In this document: positions 15,009-15,869 of the stretch, piece after piece
How the letters are laid out: each line of letters opens with the position of its first letter
Numbering within the stretch: position 1 is the first letter of the stretch
DNA from: Nostoc sp. CHAB 5715
Lineage (GTDB): Bacteria > Cyanobacteriota > Cyanobacteriia > Cyanobacteriales > Nostocaceae
Length of the DNA: 15,869 nt
Reading direction: 5' to 3'
NCBI RefSeq assembly: GCF_020829685.1
Contig: NZ_JAIVFR010000033.1
Coordinates: 1-15,869, forward strand
Notes under the pieces: model-generated
What the model was told of the DNA's origin: nothing
Databases searched by the model: none
Seen by the model: the letters and a program-made list of their open reading frames with translations, nothing else
Program-made: the position numbers and the translations under genes

Positions 15009-15331
15009 CTAATTATCGTAAAATAATTGAAAAAATATTAGCCGAATATGCCCAACTTGCCTACGCTTATGGAGAACTAGAAAGACAGCTAATTATTGAT
15101 GAAAATGCAAACCATTACCTACTACTCACACTTGGCTGGGAAAACAAACAACGGGTACATGGGTGTCTTGTCCACATTGATATTATCAACGATAAAATTT
15201 GGATTCAAAGAGATGGTACCGAAGATGGTATTGCTAACGAATTCCTCAGTGCCGGTATTCCTAAAGATCACATCGTTCTAGCCTTTCAACCTGCCGAAAT
15301 AAGAAAGTATACTGATTTTGCTGTTACATAA
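14996..15331 (+). CDS. xisI: XisI family protein
   Basis: 111 residues from ATG 14996. An upstream in-frame start (14954) would add 14 residues that overlap xisH further and have no counterpart in the other XisI, so 14996 is preferred. The core [32 protein letters not shown] and the C-terminal PKDHIVLAF and TDFAV are family hallmarks. It has the same length as the orphan XisI at 3017-3352 and is 53/111 identical to it without gaps. The 13-bp overlap with xisH indicates coupled expression and probably complex formation with XisH. A duplicate of the menF 3' end begins 10 bp after its stop. Confidence 0.94.
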   Translation: MDTLANYRKIIEKILAEYAQLAYAYGELERQLIIDENANHYLLLTLGWENKQRVHGCLVHIDIINDKIWIQRDGTEDGIANEFLSAGIPKDHIVLAFQPAEIRKYTDFAVT

Positions 15332-15341
15332 ATTTTAAATC

Positions 15342-15456
15342 TGGCGATCGCGCGAGATTGTATGCTGGTGCTGGTATCGTTGCTGGTTCTGATCCTGACA
15401 AGGAGTTTGCAGAGGTACAGCTTAAACTTCAGGCGTTACTTAAAGCATTAGTTTAA
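15342..15456 (+). pseudogene. menF: Duplicated 3' end of menF downstream of xisHI (long direct repeat, distal copy)
   Basis: 115 bp that read as [20 protein letters not shown] and on to LKALV plus a TAA stop, an identical amino-acid sequence to MenF residues 434-470. There is no start codon or ribosome site for this piece, so it is not a separate gene. All seven differences from the proximal copy are third-position and synonymous (P, K, E, V, L, L and A codons). A HIP1 octamer lies at 15344-15351, two bases inside the repeat boundary. It may be the displaced original end of menF or an end brought in by the xisHI unit. Confidence 0.95.
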
Positions 15457-15478
15457 ATAAAGTAACTAAAATGCAAAG

Positions 15479-15502
15479 ATGTGGGGCAATTTCCACATTT
15501 TT
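15479..15502 (+). terminator. Probable terminator after the menF-xisHI unit
   Basis: ATGTGG (15479-15484) and CCACAT (15493-15498) form a 6-bp stem with an 8-base loop followed by TTTT. It lies between the distal menF end and the convergent brnA, so it could have been the original menF terminator. Confidence 0.5.
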
Positions 15503-15504
15503 AC

Positions 15505-15774
15505 TCATTTGTCACCACTATTTTTAATGTGTTGACGCAAGACAGAATTGATGAGTGTTTTGTATTCGACACTTTGGGATTGAAACCAAGCTATCACATC
15601 TGGATCAATCTGAATTAAGTTCCGTGCTTGAGTTGCTGGTAATCTCAATATTGCCTTATCGAAAAACTCATCGTTTAACGGCGGAATATCAGAATAATCA
15701 ATGTCGTCATCTGACATCGATTCCAATGCTTCCCAATTAGTATGTGAGATATTGTTCAAATCGTTGGCGCTCAT
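15505..15774 (-). CDS. brnA: BrnA family antitoxin
   Basis: 89 residues from ATG 15774. The family signature is NWEALESMSDDDIDYSDIPPL followed by an acidic DEFFDKA, then the DNA-binding ribbon-helix-helix-like C-terminus (IDPDVIAWFQSQSVEYKTLINSVLRQHI). BrnA neutralises the BrnT ribonuclease and represses its own operon. The start is chosen because GAAGGA lies nine bases upstream. An earlier in-frame ATG at 15816 would give 103 residues but deeper overlap with brnT and no better ribosome site. The gene overlaps the brnT end by 38 bp and converges on the menF-xisHI unit. Confidence 0.88.
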   Translation of the reverse strand: MSANDLNNISHTNWEALESMSDDDIDYSDIPPLNDEFFDKAILRLPATQARNLIQIDPDVIAWFQSQSVEYKTLINSVLRQHIKNSGDK

Positions 15775-15869
15775 ATCGATTTGTCCTTCGTGCTGAAATA
15801 ATTCGGATGACATCACTTTGCCGTTCTGTCCAGATGACGATCGCTACACCGTTACCGAGAAAACCGATA
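15737..15869 (-). CDS. brnT: BrnT family ribonuclease toxin, C-terminal part (cut by window edge)
   Basis: Read on the minus strand from the window end, 43 codons reach a TAA at 15737-15739. The sequence includes VAIVIWTERQSDVIRIISAR followed by RTNRYERQRFEQYL, which is the typical BrnT C-terminus (YTER, IRIISAR and the basic ERxxYE helix). BrnT is a RelE-like ribonuclease toxin paired with BrnA. The N-terminal half with the first catalytic residues lies beyond the window, so intactness cannot be judged. It overlaps brnA as expected for a coupled operon. Confidence 0.82.
   Translation of the reverse strand, partial: IGFLGNGVAIVIWTERQSDVIRIISARRTNRYERQRFEQYLTY

Noticed and set aside
15342..15456. 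Distal menF piece as a separate small gene
   Set aside because: It lacks any start codon or ribosome site and is clearly a duplicated gene end.
14458..15456. fdxN element boundary or excision site
   Set aside because: xisH and xisI are present, but there is no xisF recombinase, no fdxN/nif gene, and the 115-bp repeats are menF sequence rather than the short core sites of that element.

Overview
The window looks like chromosomal DNA of a filamentous, probably heterocyst-forming cyanobacterium (Nostoc/Anabaena/Calothrix type). The reasons are at least 15 HIP1 octamers (GCGATCGC), many tandem arrays of 7-bp repeats (GGGAATA, GGGGAGT, CCAATGC and similar), a phylloquinone (men) gene cluster, and two loci of the XisH/XisI family known from Anabaena. 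No strain assignment is possible from the sequence alone.

Layout. 1-1154: 3' part of a GGDEF-EAL c-di-GMP protein. 1620-3020: a receiver plus histidine kinase hybrid. 3017-3420 (minus): an intact xisI with only the last 26 codons of its xisH partner left. 4006-5523: a small cyanobacterial protein gene directly abutting mltA (lytic transglycosylase). 5679-6548 (minus): a DUF5895-like protein. 6549-7921: a long gene-poor stretch that contains a strong Rho-independent terminator. 7922-8422: a membrane hydroxylase/desaturase-like protein. 8712-14572: phylloquinone biosynthesis, with DHNA-CoA thioesterase (plus), menE-menC-menA (minus, likely one operon, menE and menC overlapping) and divergent menF (plus). 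14592-15331: an intact xisH-xisI pair. 15505-15868 (minus): a BrnT/BrnA toxin-antitoxin pair, BrnT cut by the window edge.

How the men genes fit together. MenF makes isochorismate, MenC makes o-succinylbenzoate, MenE activates it to the CoA ester, the hotdog thioesterase releases 1,4-dihydroxy-2-naphthoate, and MenA prenylates it. menD, menB and the later methylation/reduction genes are not in this window.

Most notable observation. The last 115 bp of menF (37 codons, the stop and one preceding base) are repeated on the far side of xisHI, so xisHI sits in an 884-bp unit flanked by long direct repeats. The two copies differ at seven bases, all synonymous third positions and all in the distal half. 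This suggests that the xisHI module arrived with, or recombined through, a functional menF 3' end from a related strain, an architecture like integration into a gene 3' end or insertion with long target duplication. XisH is PD-(D/E)XK nuclease-like, and a decayed xisH beside an intact xisI lies elsewhere in the window, so the pair behaves like a gained-and-lost selfish or defence-type module.

Second theme. Short repeats enter coding sequence without breaking it: the histidine kinase, menE and menC each carry an in-frame repeat insertion. menC contains a 21-bp superunit built of three heptamers, and menE and menC carry the same composite cassette in opposite orientations. A pair of ~130-bp MITE-like elements with 26-bp inverted ends (1436-1564 and 3609-3738, opposite orientation) also has a heptamer array as its core.
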